Origin: Calothrix sp. NIES-2098
GTDB taxonomy: Bacteria; Cyanobacteriota; Cyanobacteriia; Cyanobacteriales; Nostocaceae
Direction of reading: 5' to 3'
NCBI GenBank assembly: GCA_002368175.1
Contig: AP018172.1
Location: forward strand, 3,222,001 to 3,286,000
Length of the DNA stretch: 64,000 nucleotides
Position 1 is the first letter of the stretch; each line of letters starts with the position of its first letter. The notes beneath the pieces were generated by a model. The model ran no database searches, had not been told where the DNA came from, and saw only the letters and a list, made by a program, of their open reading frames with translations. Both the position numbers and the translations under genes were made by a program. This document shows, one piece after another, positions 28,156 through 36,216 of this stretch.

Positions 28156-28350
28156 TCACACTAATTCATCAGGATCAACACCTAATTCTTTGAGTTTAGC
28201 AGCCAAAAGTTGCGATCGCTCCTATCCTGTCAGCAGTAAATTAGTTTGCTTATCCCACCAACGCAACCACGGGAGTTATAAATTCTGATAGCGACCTTGC
28301 CAAATTCCTAATTCCACACCCATCGCTTCAATTGGGTAATATCCGCATTC
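28156..28350 (-). pseudogene. Uma2 family nuclease remnant (C-terminal part)
   Basis: Read on the minus strand this gives EAMGVELGIWQGRYQNL, stop, LPWLRWWDKQTNLLLTG, stop, ERSQLLAAKLKELGVDPDEL, stop. These blocks are, in order, the C-terminal third of cyanobacterial Uma2/DUF820 proteins, a PD-(D/E)XK nuclease-like family present in many copies in cyanobacteria. Two in-frame stops (at 28276-28278 and 28222-28224) and the absence of the N-terminal nuclease core show that it is dead. It begins 4 bases from the end of the decayed PIN toxin gene. Confidence 0.75.
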
Positions 28351-28354
28351 ATTT

Positions 28355-28770
28355 TTACAAACTTATGCTTCTGTTCTCACCGTTTTCTAAATTAATTCCC
28401 TGAATTCTCAATAAATCAGAATCATTAGAAACCAGAATCAAGCCGCGTATAATTGCTGTTGCAGCAATCAATATATCTTGTTCTTATATCGACAAACCCC
28501 TGCGTTGTAAATCCACATGAATTTGGCAGGCTTGTTCAATAATATCTATATCATCTAAAAATAAAACTTCATATCTTTCCTGAAATTGCTCAAATTCCGC
28601 TAGCTGCTTTGTAGCATTTGCATATAAAAGTCCTCTTTTAATTTCATAATAAGTTATGCAACTAATGAATATTTTTTGCCCTGCAATATTGGCATTATGT
28701 AATCTCTTCTCAACAGTTGTGTTTTTTTAATAATGTAACTAACAATATTTGTATCTAGTAAATAAGTCAC
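28355..28770 (-). pseudogene. Decayed VapC-type PIN-domain toxin
   Basis: GTG at 28770 opens VTYLLDTNIVSYIIKK, the PIN start with its first catalytic Asp. A missing base in a run of seven A (minus strand, 28722-28728) then shifts the frame. Restoring it gives TVEKRLHNANIAGQKIFIS, ITYYEIKRGLLYAN, LFLDDIDIIEQACQIH and, after an in-frame stop at 28494-28496, DILIAATAIIRGLILVSNDSDLL, the rest of a VapC ribonuclease. With one frameshift and one nonsense codon the toxin is inactive unless both are bypassed. It follows its antitoxin-like partner by 5 bases, the normal vapBC arrangement. Confidence 0.8.
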
Positions 28771-28775
28771 TTTGT

Positions 28776-29069
28776 TTATTTGCGCTTTATTGCTTCATCG
28801 TACATTTTGATTTGTTCTGGTGTCAAATCATTTTACGTACCAGAAACAGCCTCTAAAACGAGATTTTTATCAATTCTATTTGTTAAGTCATCATCTTTAA
28901 TCACTCGCATTTCCTCTGGAGAAAGCTTGCCAAATAGGTCTACCAGCATTTCAATCATTTCCCATTTTTTTAATTTCACCCAATACAAGCTATTTTTTTT
29001 AAATAGTTTGTCTAATATCGGTGAGATGCGATTAAAAAGTTCTTGATTGGAGCTAGAAATTTCTTGCAT
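28776..29069 (-). pseudogene. Antitoxin-like partner of the decayed VapC, interrupted by a stop
   Basis: From ATG 29069 (a TTG lies at 29081) the frame reads MQEISSSNQELFNRISPILD and continues with WVKLKKWEMIEMLVDLFGKL and DDDLTNRIDKNLVLEA, then a TAA at 28833-28835, then NDLTPEQIKMYDEAIKRK and a second stop. The tail after the TAA is in frame and looks like the natural C-terminus of this small cyanobacterial antitoxin-type family, so the stop is probably a mutation removing 18 residues. Such C-terminal tails usually bind the toxin. The truncated 78-residue protein could still be made. Confidence 0.65.
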
Positions 29070-29245
29070 AATTATTGCCAATTTATCACAGACTGATTCT
29101 AGTAGGGTGACTTAGTTGTTGCTTGCCTAGCCAACTAAACCGACACCTGGAATTTAACGAATCTTTATCTCTGTTAAGTATTTATGTGGTATCATCCAGC
29201 CAAAAAAGCAAATAAGCTGAAAAAACTTATTCAGAGTTCAAAAGC

Positions 29246-29449
29246 GTGGATATCATTCAAAATATCAACGAAGCAGCTACATTTGCCTCAGTAGGAGCAA
29301 TAGTTGGCGTTACGGTGTACCACAGTATTGGAGGTGCTGGTTTAGCAATTGGAGGAACTGCTTACGGAATAGGTTTATTAGGATTTGCTGGAACTGGTGC
29401 CGTTGGTGGATTAGCTGTTTACAGTATAAAAAAGTCAGTCTTTGGTTAA
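29246..29449 (+). CDS. Small glycine-rich membrane protein, unknown family
   Basis: 67 residues from GTG. Three hydrophobic, glycine-rich stretches with repeated GxxxG spacing (VGAIVGVTVYHSIGGAGLAIGG, then AYGIGLLGFAGTGAVGGLA, shown here in parts) and a short basic C-terminus IKKSVFG. Glycine-zipper patterns let helices pack tightly in membranes, as in holins, some bacteriocins and pore-like peptides. I do not recognise a family. It is followed after 100 bases by a basic soluble protein gene on the same strand, and the pair sits in a repeat-rich accessory stretch. The ribosome site is weak. Confidence 0.55.
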   Translation: MDIIQNINEAATFASVGAIVGVTVYHSIGGAGLAIGGTAYGIGLLGFAGTGAVGGLAVYSIKKSVFG

Positions 29450-29549
29450 TGAAGCTTTGCTCTCATAACATGTTTTAGCTTCAACTTGCAGGTAAGTCAT
29501 AGCATAAAATCTCAATTCCTTGTTTCACAACTTTTTTAAGGAGAAATTC

Positions 29550-29891
29550 ATGATATTAGATTTATATAAGCTTGGTAAAGAAATTGCCCAAGATGCCAAT
29601 AAATTATTTGATAATGTACGCCATAATGGTCAACATGATTTGGGAGAAACAATGTTACGTGATAGCCGTAATCGGGAATGGAAAGTAAAAGTACGGCGCA
29701 CAGGAAATCGGGGACGTTATCTGAAAATTTCTTCCTATCCTGATTATAAAAAAAAGCTTAGAGCATCAGCAGATCAATATAAATCTTATTTACAAATTAC
29801 TGTTGATGAATGGGAGTTGTTTTATCGGGCGGCAGCAGGGCTAGAGAATTCTCGTGTTAGGGTTGTTTTAGACAGATTAGTAGGAATATAA
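29550..29891 (+). CDS. Basic hypothetical protein
   Basis: 113 residues from ATG 29550, chosen because AAGGAG lies 6 bases upstream; an upstream in-frame start at 29520 would add ten residues. The N-terminal part is helical (LDLYKLGKEIAQDANKLFDN), the middle is strongly basic (RNREWKVKVRRTGNRGRYLK), and the C-terminus (YLQITVDEWELFYRAAAGL) looks like a helix pair. The basic centre could bind nucleic acid; no known motif supports that. It is probably co-transcribed with the small membrane protein upstream. A perfect hairpin follows 36 bases after the stop. Confidence 0.65.
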   Translation: MILDLYKLGKEIAQDANKLFDNVRHNGQHDLGETMLRDSRNREWKVKVRRTGNRGRYLKISSYPDYKKKLRASADQYKSYLQITVDEWELFYRAAAGLENSRVRVVLDRLVGI

Positions 29892-29927
29892 AGCAACAGA
29901 AATCTCAAAATTAGTTGCTATATAGGG

Positions 29928-29956
29928 GTAAGGGCACAACATTGTTGTGCCCTTAC
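29928..29956. repeat. Perfect 13-bp inverted repeat
   Basis: GTAAGGGCACAAC and its exact complement flank a 3-base ATT loop. Similar GGGCACAACATTGTTGTGCCC hairpins are, from memory, dispersed in Nostoc-like genomes. It may also terminate the gene upstream, although no T-run follows. Confidence 0.7.
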
Positions 29957-29981
29957 AATAATTTATGTGTCGCAAACATTA

Positions 29982-30101
29982 GACTTCTTGCACGAATGTT
30001 GGAGAACCAGAATTTTAAGCCTCACGCAAACACGGAAAGACGCAAAGAGTTACAGAAAATTCACCTGTTTAGTGGGCATAATCTGATTAATGCAAGAAGT
30101 C
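29982..30101. mobile_element. MITE-like element, 120 bp, flanked by TA
   Basis: The ends are perfect 11-bp inverted repeats (GACTTCTTGCA / TGCAAGAAGTC), each bordered by TA. Including the TA the match is 13 bp. This fits a non-autonomous element moved by an IS630/Tc1-mariner-type transposase, which duplicates TA. The interior carries no gene and contains ACGCAAACACGGAAAGACGC, a dispersed cyanobacterial motif. No transposase is in the window. Confidence 0.6.
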
Positions 30102-30134
30102 TATTATGATGAATTAGATATGACTTGAAGCTGT

Positions 30135-30161
30135 AAAAAAAGGCGGGCAAGATGCCCACCC
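30135..30161 (-). terminator. Terminator of tkt
   Basis: On the minus strand GGTGGGCATCTTGCCCGCC forms a stem around TCTT, followed at once by a run of T. It lies 33 bases beyond the transketolase stop. Confidence 0.75.
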
Positions 30162-30193
30162 TACAAGAAAATTCAGAGAATATGCTGTGATTA

Positions 30194-32206
30194 TTAACCC
30201 AACAATGCTTTTGCTTTAGCTAACACATTTTCAACGCTAAAGCCAAACTTCTCTAAACAAACGTTACCGGGAGCAGAAGCACCAAAGCGATCGATGCTTA
30301 CAACATCGCCTTCGGTGCCGACATACTTGTGCCAGCCGAAACTGGAACCAGCTTCTACAGATAACCGCTTGGTGACAGCTTTTGGTAGAACAGATTCTCT
30401 GTAAGCTGCATCTTGTGCTTCAAACAAATCCCATGCAGGTAGAGAGACAACACGGACTTTATGACCTTCGGTTGTCAGCTTTTCCGCAGCAGTGACAGCG
30501 AGGCTCACTTCTGAACCAGTAGCAATGATGATGAGATCGGGTGTACCTTCGCTATCCACTACTATGTATCCACCCTTGGTGACGCCTTCAATTGATGTAC
30601 CTGCCAAGTTGGGTACGTTTTGACGGGTGAAGGCTAACAAAGTAGGAGCGTTGTTCTTTGCTCTTTCAATGGCTACTTTGTATGCACCGGAAGTTTCGGT
30701 TCCGTCTGCGGGGCGAATCACTGTGAGGTTGGGAATAGCACGCAGGGAAGCTAATGTTTCGATGGGTTGGTGGGTGGGGCCGTCTTCACCTTGTCCAATA
30801 GAGTCGTGGGTCATTACCCATATACCACCGGCTTGAGACAAAGCAGATAAGCGGATGGGTGCCCGCATGTAATCTGTGAAGATGAGGAAGGTAGCACCGT
30901 AGGGAATTAAGCCCGAACTGTGTAATGCTATACCATTCACAATTGCACCCATGCCATGTTCCCGTACACCATAGTGGATGTTGGGGTTTTGGTATTGTCC
31001 TTTTTGGAAGTCGCCCTTACCTTTGAGTTCGGTTAAGTTGGAGTGGGTTAAGTCAGCGGAACCACCGATTAGCTCTGGTAATACTGCCGAGAGTTTGTTC
31101 AGGCAAGTTTCGGAATGTTTCCGAGTAGGTAATGCTTTGTCTTCGGGGGTGTAGGTTGGTAGTACTTTATCCCAACCATCAGGCAATTTGCCGCTTAGAT
31201 AACGTTCAAATTCAGCTGCTTCTTGAGGATATTTAGCTTTGTATTCAGCAAAAGCTTTGTTCCATTCAGATTCATAGCCAGCACCACGCTCAACTGCTTT
31301 GCGGGTGTGGTTGAGAGCATCTTGAGGAACTACGAAAGGCTCGTATTCCCAACCCAAGTTTTTCCGAGTTAATGCGACTTCATCTGTACCTAAGGCAGCA
31401 CCGTGAACGCCAGCGGTATTGGCTTTGTTGGGGGAACCGTAACCGATGGTGGTTGTGACTTTAATGAAGGAAGGCTTATCGGTAACAGCCTTAGCAGCTT
31501 CAATTGCTTTAGCGATCGCGTCTAAATCGGTGTTACCGTCTTCAACGTGTTGGACGTGCCAACCATATGCTTCAAATCGCTTGGAAACATCTTCGGTGAA
31601 TGCCACATCTGTGGAACCGTCGATGGAGATGTGGTTGTCGTCGTACAGAGCGATGAGTTTGCCTAATCCCAAGTGCCCTGCGAAAGAACAAGCTTCACCA
31701 GAAACACCCTCCATGTTACAACCATCACCTAAAATCACGTAGGTGTAATGGTCAACAATTTTGGCATCGGGTTTGTTGAACTTAGCAGCGAGGTGGGCTT
31801 CTGCTATTGCAAAACCGACTCCATTAGCAATTCCTTGACCTAGCGGCCCGGTAGTAACTTCTACACCAGGAGTCATGAAGTTTTCGGGGTGTCCGGGAGT
31901 TTTAGATTCCCACTGACGGAATTGCTTGATGTCCTCAATGGTGACGCTGTCGTAACCATACAGGTAGAGCAGGGCATACTGCAACATGGAGCCGTGCCCA
32001 GCAGATAGGATAAAGCGATCGCGGTTAAACCACTTGGGATTTTTGGGGTTAAACCGCATAAAGCGATCCCAAACTACAAAAGCCATTGGAGCAGCGCCCA
32101 TCGGCAGCCCTGGGTGCCCCGATTTTGCTTTTTCTACGGCGTCAATAGCCAAAAAGCGAATCGAGTTAATAGAAAGTTCTTCGAGGGATTGGGTTGCAAC
32201 AGCCAT
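30194..32206 (-). CDS. tkt: Transketolase
   Basis: 670 residues, full length. The N-terminal thiamine diphosphate domain has SGHPGLPMGAAPMAFVVWD and GDGCNMEGVSGEACSFAGH; the central domain has DSIGQGEDGPTHQPIETLAS, and the C-terminal domain closes with RFGASAPGNVCLEKFGF. It moves two-carbon units between sugar phosphates in the Calvin cycle and pentose phosphate pathway. It lies downstream of acpP and fabF on the same strand, a gene order common in cyanobacteria; the 284-base spacer from fabF suggests its own promoter. The start ATG 32206 gives the normal N-terminus. Confidence 0.97.
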   Translation of the reverse strand: MAVATQSLEELSINSIRFLAIDAVEKAKSGHPGLPMGAAPMAFVVWDRFMRFNPKNPKWFNRDRFILSAGHGSMLQYALLYLYGYDSVTIEDIKQFRQWESKTPGHPENFMTPGVEVTTGPLGQGIANGVGFAIAEAHLAAKFNKPDAKIVDHYTYVILGDGCNMEGVSGEACSFAGHLGLGKLIALYDDNHISIDGSTDVAFTEDVSKRFEAYGWHVQHVEDGNTDLDAIAKAIEAAKAVTDKPSFIKVTTTIGYGSPNKANTAGVHGAALGTDEVALTRKNLGWEYEPFVVPQDALNHTRKAVERGAGYESEWNKAFAEYKAKYPQEAAEFERYLSGKLPDGWDKVLPTYTPEDKALPTRKHSETCLNKLSAVLPELIGGSADLTHSNLTELKGKGDFQKGQYQNPNIHYGVREHGMGAIVNGIALHSSGLIPYGATFLIFTDYMRAPIRLSALSQAGGIWVMTHDSIGQGEDGPTHQPIETLASLRAIPNLTVIRPADGTETSGAYKVAIERAKNNAPTLLAFTRQNVPNLAGTSIEGVTKGGYIVVDSEGTPDLIIIATGSEVSLAVTAAEKLTTEGHKVRVVSLPAWDLFEAQDAAYRESVLPKAVTKRLSVEAGSSFGWHKYVGTEGDVVSIDRFGASAPGNVCLEKFGFSVENVLAKAKALLG

Positions 32207-32490
32207 AATCTCTTGTTTTTAACGACGGGTTAGCACTCTTGGTAGCTCACTTACCGGGGAGGCAAAAAAGGGCGTGGATTTTCTTCCCTTTGATTGCCGT
32301 GTTGTTTTCACATTCCCCTATCATCATCCCACTCTCGATTGTTGATGGACAAGCGGGAGATGTTGAGTTTGTGGTGATAAATCCAGCTAATAATTGGGTC
32401 GTTTTGAACCCTTGGTTTAGTTGGAAATGACATCTAAGACACTTTTCCCACCTAATTCAGCGGAGCGACCAGCCGATCGATTGGAAATTT

Positions 32491-33738
32491 TTAGATGTAC
32501 TTCTTAAAGGCTAGCGTGACATTGTGACCGCCAAACCCAAAAGAATTAGATAATGCCACGTTCACTTGTTGAGCGCGGCTGGAATTAGGAATATAATCCA
32601 GGTCACAATCTGGATCGGGATTTTCTAAATTGATTGTTGGTGGAACTCGATCGTTAGCAACCGCCAGTACTGTAGCTACGGCTTCGATACCTCCAGAACC
32701 GCCCAAAAGATGACCTGTCATCGATTTGGTAGAGCTGATAGCTACCTTATAGGCATGGTCGCCCAAGGCCTTTTTCATCGCAGCTGTTTCAGTGCCATCA
32801 TTAGCTGGGGTGCTAGTGCCGTGAGCGTTGATGTAGTTCACCATCTCTGGGGTTAGTCCCCCATCTTTCAGTGCTATTTCTATGGCTCTGGCTGCTCCTA
32901 ACCCACCAGGGACTGGGGAAGTCATATGATAAGCATCACAGGTCATCCCATATCCAACCATTTCTGCATAAATGCGAGCGCCTCGGCTCAGGGCGTGTTC
33001 TAGTTCTTCCAGCAGCAAAATTCCCGCCCCTTCACCCATGACAAATCCATCGCGATCGCGGTCAAACGGACGGCAGGCATTAGCCGGGTCATTGCGAGTC
33101 GAAAGTGCCCTAGCTGCGGCAAATCCAGCTACACCCAAGGGTGTAATCGCCGCCTCACAACCGCCGCAAATCATGGCTTTGGCATAACCCCATTGAATCT
33201 GGCGAAAAGCATCCCCGATGGCATTAGAACCAGCAGCGCAAGCAGTCACAGAACAGGAATTAGGGCCTTTTGCTCCCGTATGAATCGCTGTTAATCCGGC
33301 TGCCATATTGGCGATCATCATGGGAATCATGAACGGACTACAGCGGTCGGGGCCGCGGTTCAGGTAAACTGTTTGCTGGTCTTCTAAAACCTTTAGTCCA
33401 CCAATACCAGAACCAATAATTACGCCGACTTGTTCTGCATTCAGTTCATCAATCGCTAAACGCGCGTCCGATACAGCTTGTTTTGCAGCCGAAACCCCAA
33501 ACTGGGAAAACCGATCCATGCGCTTGGCGTCTTTGCGGTCTAAGTAATCGTGTGGATCGAAGTTTTTGACCTCACCAGCAATGCGGCAATCATGGCGCGA
33601 TGCATCAAAAGCGGTGATGTAGTCAATGCCATTACGACCACTCAACAATCCTTCCCAATACTCAGCTGGTGTGTTACCAATCGGTGTAATCGCGCCAACA
33701 CCAGTTACCACAACGCGCTTACGTTTATAATCTGTCAT
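32491..33738 (-). CDS. fabF: 3-oxoacyl-ACP synthase II (FabF)
   Basis: 415 residues. The active-site Cys is in SVTACAAGSNAIGDAF, and the two catalytic histidines are in NAHGTSTPANDGTE and KSMTGHLLGGSGGIE, the full Cys-His-His set of a condensing enzyme. It extends fatty acid chains on ACP by two carbons in the cytosol. It lies 121 bases downstream of acpP, on the same strand, and they are likely co-transcribed. Glycine-rich C-terminus SFGFGGHNVTLAFKKY is complete. Confidence 0.97.
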   Translation of the reverse strand: MTDYKRKRVVVTGVGAITPIGNTPAEYWEGLLSGRNGIDYITAFDASRHDCRIAGEVKNFDPHDYLDRKDAKRMDRFSQFGVSAAKQAVSDARLAIDELNAEQVGVIIGSGIGGLKVLEDQQTVYLNRGPDRCSPFMIPMMIANMAAGLTAIHTGAKGPNSCSVTACAAGSNAIGDAFRQIQWGYAKAMICGGCEAAITPLGVAGFAAARALSTRNDPANACRPFDRDRDGFVMGEGAGILLLEELEHALSRGARIYAEMVGYGMTCDAYHMTSPVPGGLGAARAIEIALKDGGLTPEMVNYINAHGTSTPANDGTETAAMKKALGDHAYKVAISSTKSMTGHLLGGSGGIEAVATVLAVANDRVPPTINLENPDPDCDLDYIPNSSRAQQVNVALSNSFGFGGHNVTLAFKKYI

Positions 33739-33859
33739 GACTAAGTTAAAGGTGGCGAGAAAGCAGCAAAAAGGGAGTACTAGAGATTAGGGATTGGGAA
33801 CTGAGGGAATGGAGTTTTTCCTGATCCCCAATTCCCACGCCTCGATCCCGAATCGCTTT

Positions 33860-34111
33860 TCAGGCAGATGCAGCAGCTTTGCTGTTGATATAATCCACTG
33901 CCTCTTGAACCGATAAAATCTTTTCAGCGGCTTCATCAGGAATTTCAATATCAAATTCTTCTTCAAAAGCCATTACCAGTTCCACAATATCCAAGGAGTC
34001 AGCTCCTAAATCATCAATAAACGTGGATTGTGGTCTGATAGTATCAGCCTCAACACCCAGCTGCTCGGCGACGACTTTCTTGACTCTTTCAAAAATTTCC
34101 GCTTGGCTCAT
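33860..34111 (-). CDS. acpP: Acyl carrier protein
   Basis: 83 residues, acidic. The DSL motif (LGADSLDIVELVMAFEEEF) gives Ser39 as the phosphopantetheine attachment site. It carries growing acyl chains for fatty acid synthesis and also supplies acyl groups for LpxD. It is the first gene of the acpP-fabF unit. Length is typical, with a short alanine-rich tail (SKAAASA). The 350 bases upstream contain a short dispersed repeat (ACGGGCTACGCCTACGC near 34296) and the divergent promoters for this gene and the HdrB-like gene. Confidence 0.97.
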   Translation of the reverse strand: MSQAEIFERVKKVVAEQLGVEADTIRPQSTFIDDLGADSLDIVELVMAFEEEFDIEIPDEAAEKILSVQEAVDYINSKAAASA

Positions 34112-34461
34112 AGATAATAAATTCCTTAACCAGTTGCTACAATCTGCTCTTTATCGGCGACATTGTTTTGAGCATATACATCTTATCGGAAAGCGCGATC
34201 GCCCGTATACTGCCGAGAGATTTTCTCACAGCAAACCCTTTAGCTGTTGTTGGCGGCAACACTTGGGTATGAGGGCAGGCAATGCGATGTCTTCGACGGG
34301 CTACGCCTACGCATACACTCTAAACATGTGTCTGCTTTGCAATTCTTACTGATTTTTTTTACAATGTCCAAATTCGGATACATAGCCTTGCAAGCTACAC
34401 TGGCAAGGGAAGATCGATAATTTATTGTTGAGAGCTGTTGCTTTCAATCAAATATACTTAT

Positions 34462-35367
34462 ATGCTATCTCAAACACTGAAATACGCTTACTTTCCTGGT
34501 TGTGTTGCCCAAGGTGCTTGTCGAGAACTGTATCAATCAACTCAAGCCTTAACTCAAGCATTAGGAATTCAACTAATTGAACTGAAAAAAGCTGCTTGCT
34601 GCGGTTCAGGTACATTTAAAGAAGATTCTCAACTGTTAGAAGACACAGTTAATGCTCGGAATATTGCTTTAGCAGAAGAGTTAAATTTACCTCTACTTAC
34701 TCATTGCAGTACTTGTCAAGGTGTTATCGGTCATGTCGATGAACGGCTGAAAGAATGTCGGACAAAAAAACCGGAATATGTTGAACAAGTGAATGGTTTG
34801 CTAGCGAAAGAAGGCTGTTTGCCTTATCGCGGTAGTACGGAAGTTAAACATCTTCTTTATGCCTTAGTCACAGATTACGGTTTAGAAGAAATTACTAATC
34901 GTGTCACCCACAAGTTGACTGGATTAAAATGCGCGGCGTTTTATGGTTGTTATCTTCTGCGCGCTCAAAAATCTATGCCTTATGACGATCCTTACCGCCC
35001 AGAAGCAATGGAAAATGTTTTTCGGGCAGTCGGTGCAGAACCAATTTATTATCGAGGTCGCACCCAATGTTGCGGTTGGCCTTTAGCTAGTTACGCCACT
35101 ACCGAATCTTTTAAGATGGCGGGGACGCATATTGAAGAAGCTTTAGCTGTTGGGGCTGATTGTTTAGTTACTCCTTGCCCTTTATGTCACCTCAATTTAG
35201 ATTCTCGTCAGCCAGAGGTAGAAAAGGTAATTGGCAAGAAGTTAGGTTTGCCAGTGTTACATTTACCCCAGTTAATTGCTTTGGCGTTAGGAGTTAGTCC
35301 CAAAGAATTGGGTTTGGAACGTCATATTGTTTCGACCAAGCCAGTATTAGAAAAATTAGGGTTTTAA
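34462..35367 (+). CDS. HdrB-like CCG-domain protein
   Basis: 301 residues from ATG 34462; an in-frame TTG at 34438 is less likely. It has two cysteine-rich CCG domains: the first with YFPGC, AACCGSGTF and THCSTCQG, the second with FYGCYLLR, TQCCGWPL and TPCPLCHLNL. CCG domains bind a non-cubane iron-sulfur cluster in HdrB of methanogens and in SdhE. No HdrA, HdrC or dehydrogenase subunit is next to it. In cyanobacteria it is a lone gene with no settled role. It should be a soluble redox protein acting on a thiol or quinone-linked partner, by family inference only. Confidence 0.88.
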   Translation: MLSQTLKYAYFPGCVAQGACRELYQSTQALTQALGIQLIELKKAACCGSGTFKEDSQLLEDTVNARNIALAEELNLPLLTHCSTCQGVIGHVDERLKECRTKKPEYVEQVNGLLAKEGCLPYRGSTEVKHLLYALVTDYGLEEITNRVTHKLTGLKCAAFYGCYLLRAQKSMPYDDPYRPEAMENVFRAVGAEPIYYRGRTQCCGWPLASYATTESFKMAGTHIEEALAVGADCLVTPCPLCHLNLDSRQPEVEKVIGKKLGLPVLHLPQLIALALGVSPKELGLERHIVSTKPVLEKLGF

Positions 35368-35413
35368 TCAAGAATTCTAATCATTTAGGCGCTCAATTTT
35401 GATGTAATGCAAG

Positions 35414-35442
35414 AACCCCGACTTCTTTAAGAAGTCGGGGTT
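35414..35442. terminator. Bidirectional terminator between convergent genes
   Basis: A 14-bp perfect inverted repeat AACCCCGACTTCTT around a single T, lying between the ends of the HdrB-like gene and hsp20. The same hairpin type is, from memory, dispersed in cyanobacterial intergenic DNA. Confidence 0.7.
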
Positions 35443-35466
35443 ATAAGTATGGTTAATTCTTAGGCA

Positions 35467-35973
35467 TTATGAATTACTATCAGACCAAACATCAGTTGTG
35501 TCATTGGACTCTGAAGCTGCTATCTCTCCTTTGGTTTCTCCCAAATTGATTTTAACTACTTTTTGTTTAATTTCTTCCACTTTAGGTAGTGTTAAAGTCA
35601 AAATTCCATTTTTCAACTCAGCTTTTACTTGGTCATTTCTAATTGGAACAGGTAGAGAAACTATGCGTTGGAATTTACCATAGCGAAACTCAGAACGGAA
35701 ATAACCTTTTTGTTCGGTTTTACTTTCTTGCCGAGTTTCACCAGCAATAGCAACTGCTTCTCTGGTTACATGAACATCTAAATCTTTGCCTTCAATACCT
35801 GGAATTTCGGCTCGTAAAATGAGGCTGTCGTTGGTGTCTTGCAATTCAATCGCTGGAGTCCAATTTTGTTGTGCGACTTGAGCGTTAACGCCTCCTAATT
35901 CCTCAAACATTCTATCCATTTGACGACGGAGAGTTTCAATTTCTGAAAATGGTTGCCAACGAACTAATACCAT
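35467..35973 (-). CDS. Hsp20 / alpha-crystallin small heat shock protein
   Basis: 168 residues. N-terminal MVLVRWQPFSEIETLRRQMDRMF, then the alpha-crystallin domain (about 45-145) with LILRAEIPGIEGKDLDV, RSEFRYGKFQRIVSLPVPI and the NGILTLTLPK block that defines the family. The acidic serine-rich tail is longer than usual. It holds unfolded proteins for later refolding, in cyanobacteria also at thylakoid membranes. The ribosome site AGGAGG is strong. No CIRCE operator was found; a 5-bp stem places the ribosome site in its loop, so a classic RNA thermometer is not evident. Confidence 0.93.
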   Translation of the reverse strand: MVLVRWQPFSEIETLRRQMDRMFEELGGVNAQVAQQNWTPAIELQDTNDSLILRAEIPGIEGKDLDVHVTREAVAIAGETRQESKTEQKGYFRSEFRYGKFQRIVSLPVPIRNDQVKAELKNGILTLTLPKVEEIKQKVVKINLGETKGEIAASESNDTTDVWSDSNS

Positions 35974-36179
35974 AAGTTGATTAACCTCCTGAGAATCAGT
36001 ACTATTAACTAAATTTGGAATTCAAGTAATCGAGAATTTAGAAAGTTTTTGTTTGGCGTTTTGTTATCGCCCATGTCTATATATTGGATTAAACCGAAAA
36101 TTTAGTTATTGGGGGAAACCCTACTTAAGGTAGTAGTGCTTCCCAGAAAAAAGCGGACAATGAAGATTTCTGAGTAGCG

Positions 36180-36216
36180 AGTGCTGAGGGAAGATTCTCA
36201 CTGACTACTCAGCACT
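36180..36216 (-). terminator. Terminator-like hairpin after lpxD
   Basis: A 9-bp stem AGTGCTGAG / CTCAGCACT with a 19-base loop directly abuts the lpxD stop codon. There is no T-run, and the sequence resembles a dispersed Nostoc repeat, so its function is uncertain. Confidence 0.45.

Noticed and set aside
29915..30109. 64-codon ORF across the hairpin and MITE
   Set aside because: It consists of the inverted repeats themselves and has no independent coding signal.
32230..32260. Half of a CIRCE operator (TTAGCACTC) upstream of tkt
   Set aside because: The second half, GAGTGCTAA after nine bases, is absent.
32239..32430. 63-codon plus-strand ORF between tkt and fabF
   Set aside because: It lies in the upstream region of tkt on the opposite strand, with no ribosome site or recognisable features.
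35974..36000. RNA thermometer before hsp20
   Set aside because: The only local stem (TGATT/AATCA) leaves the AGGAGG site exposed in its loop, so it would not block translation.
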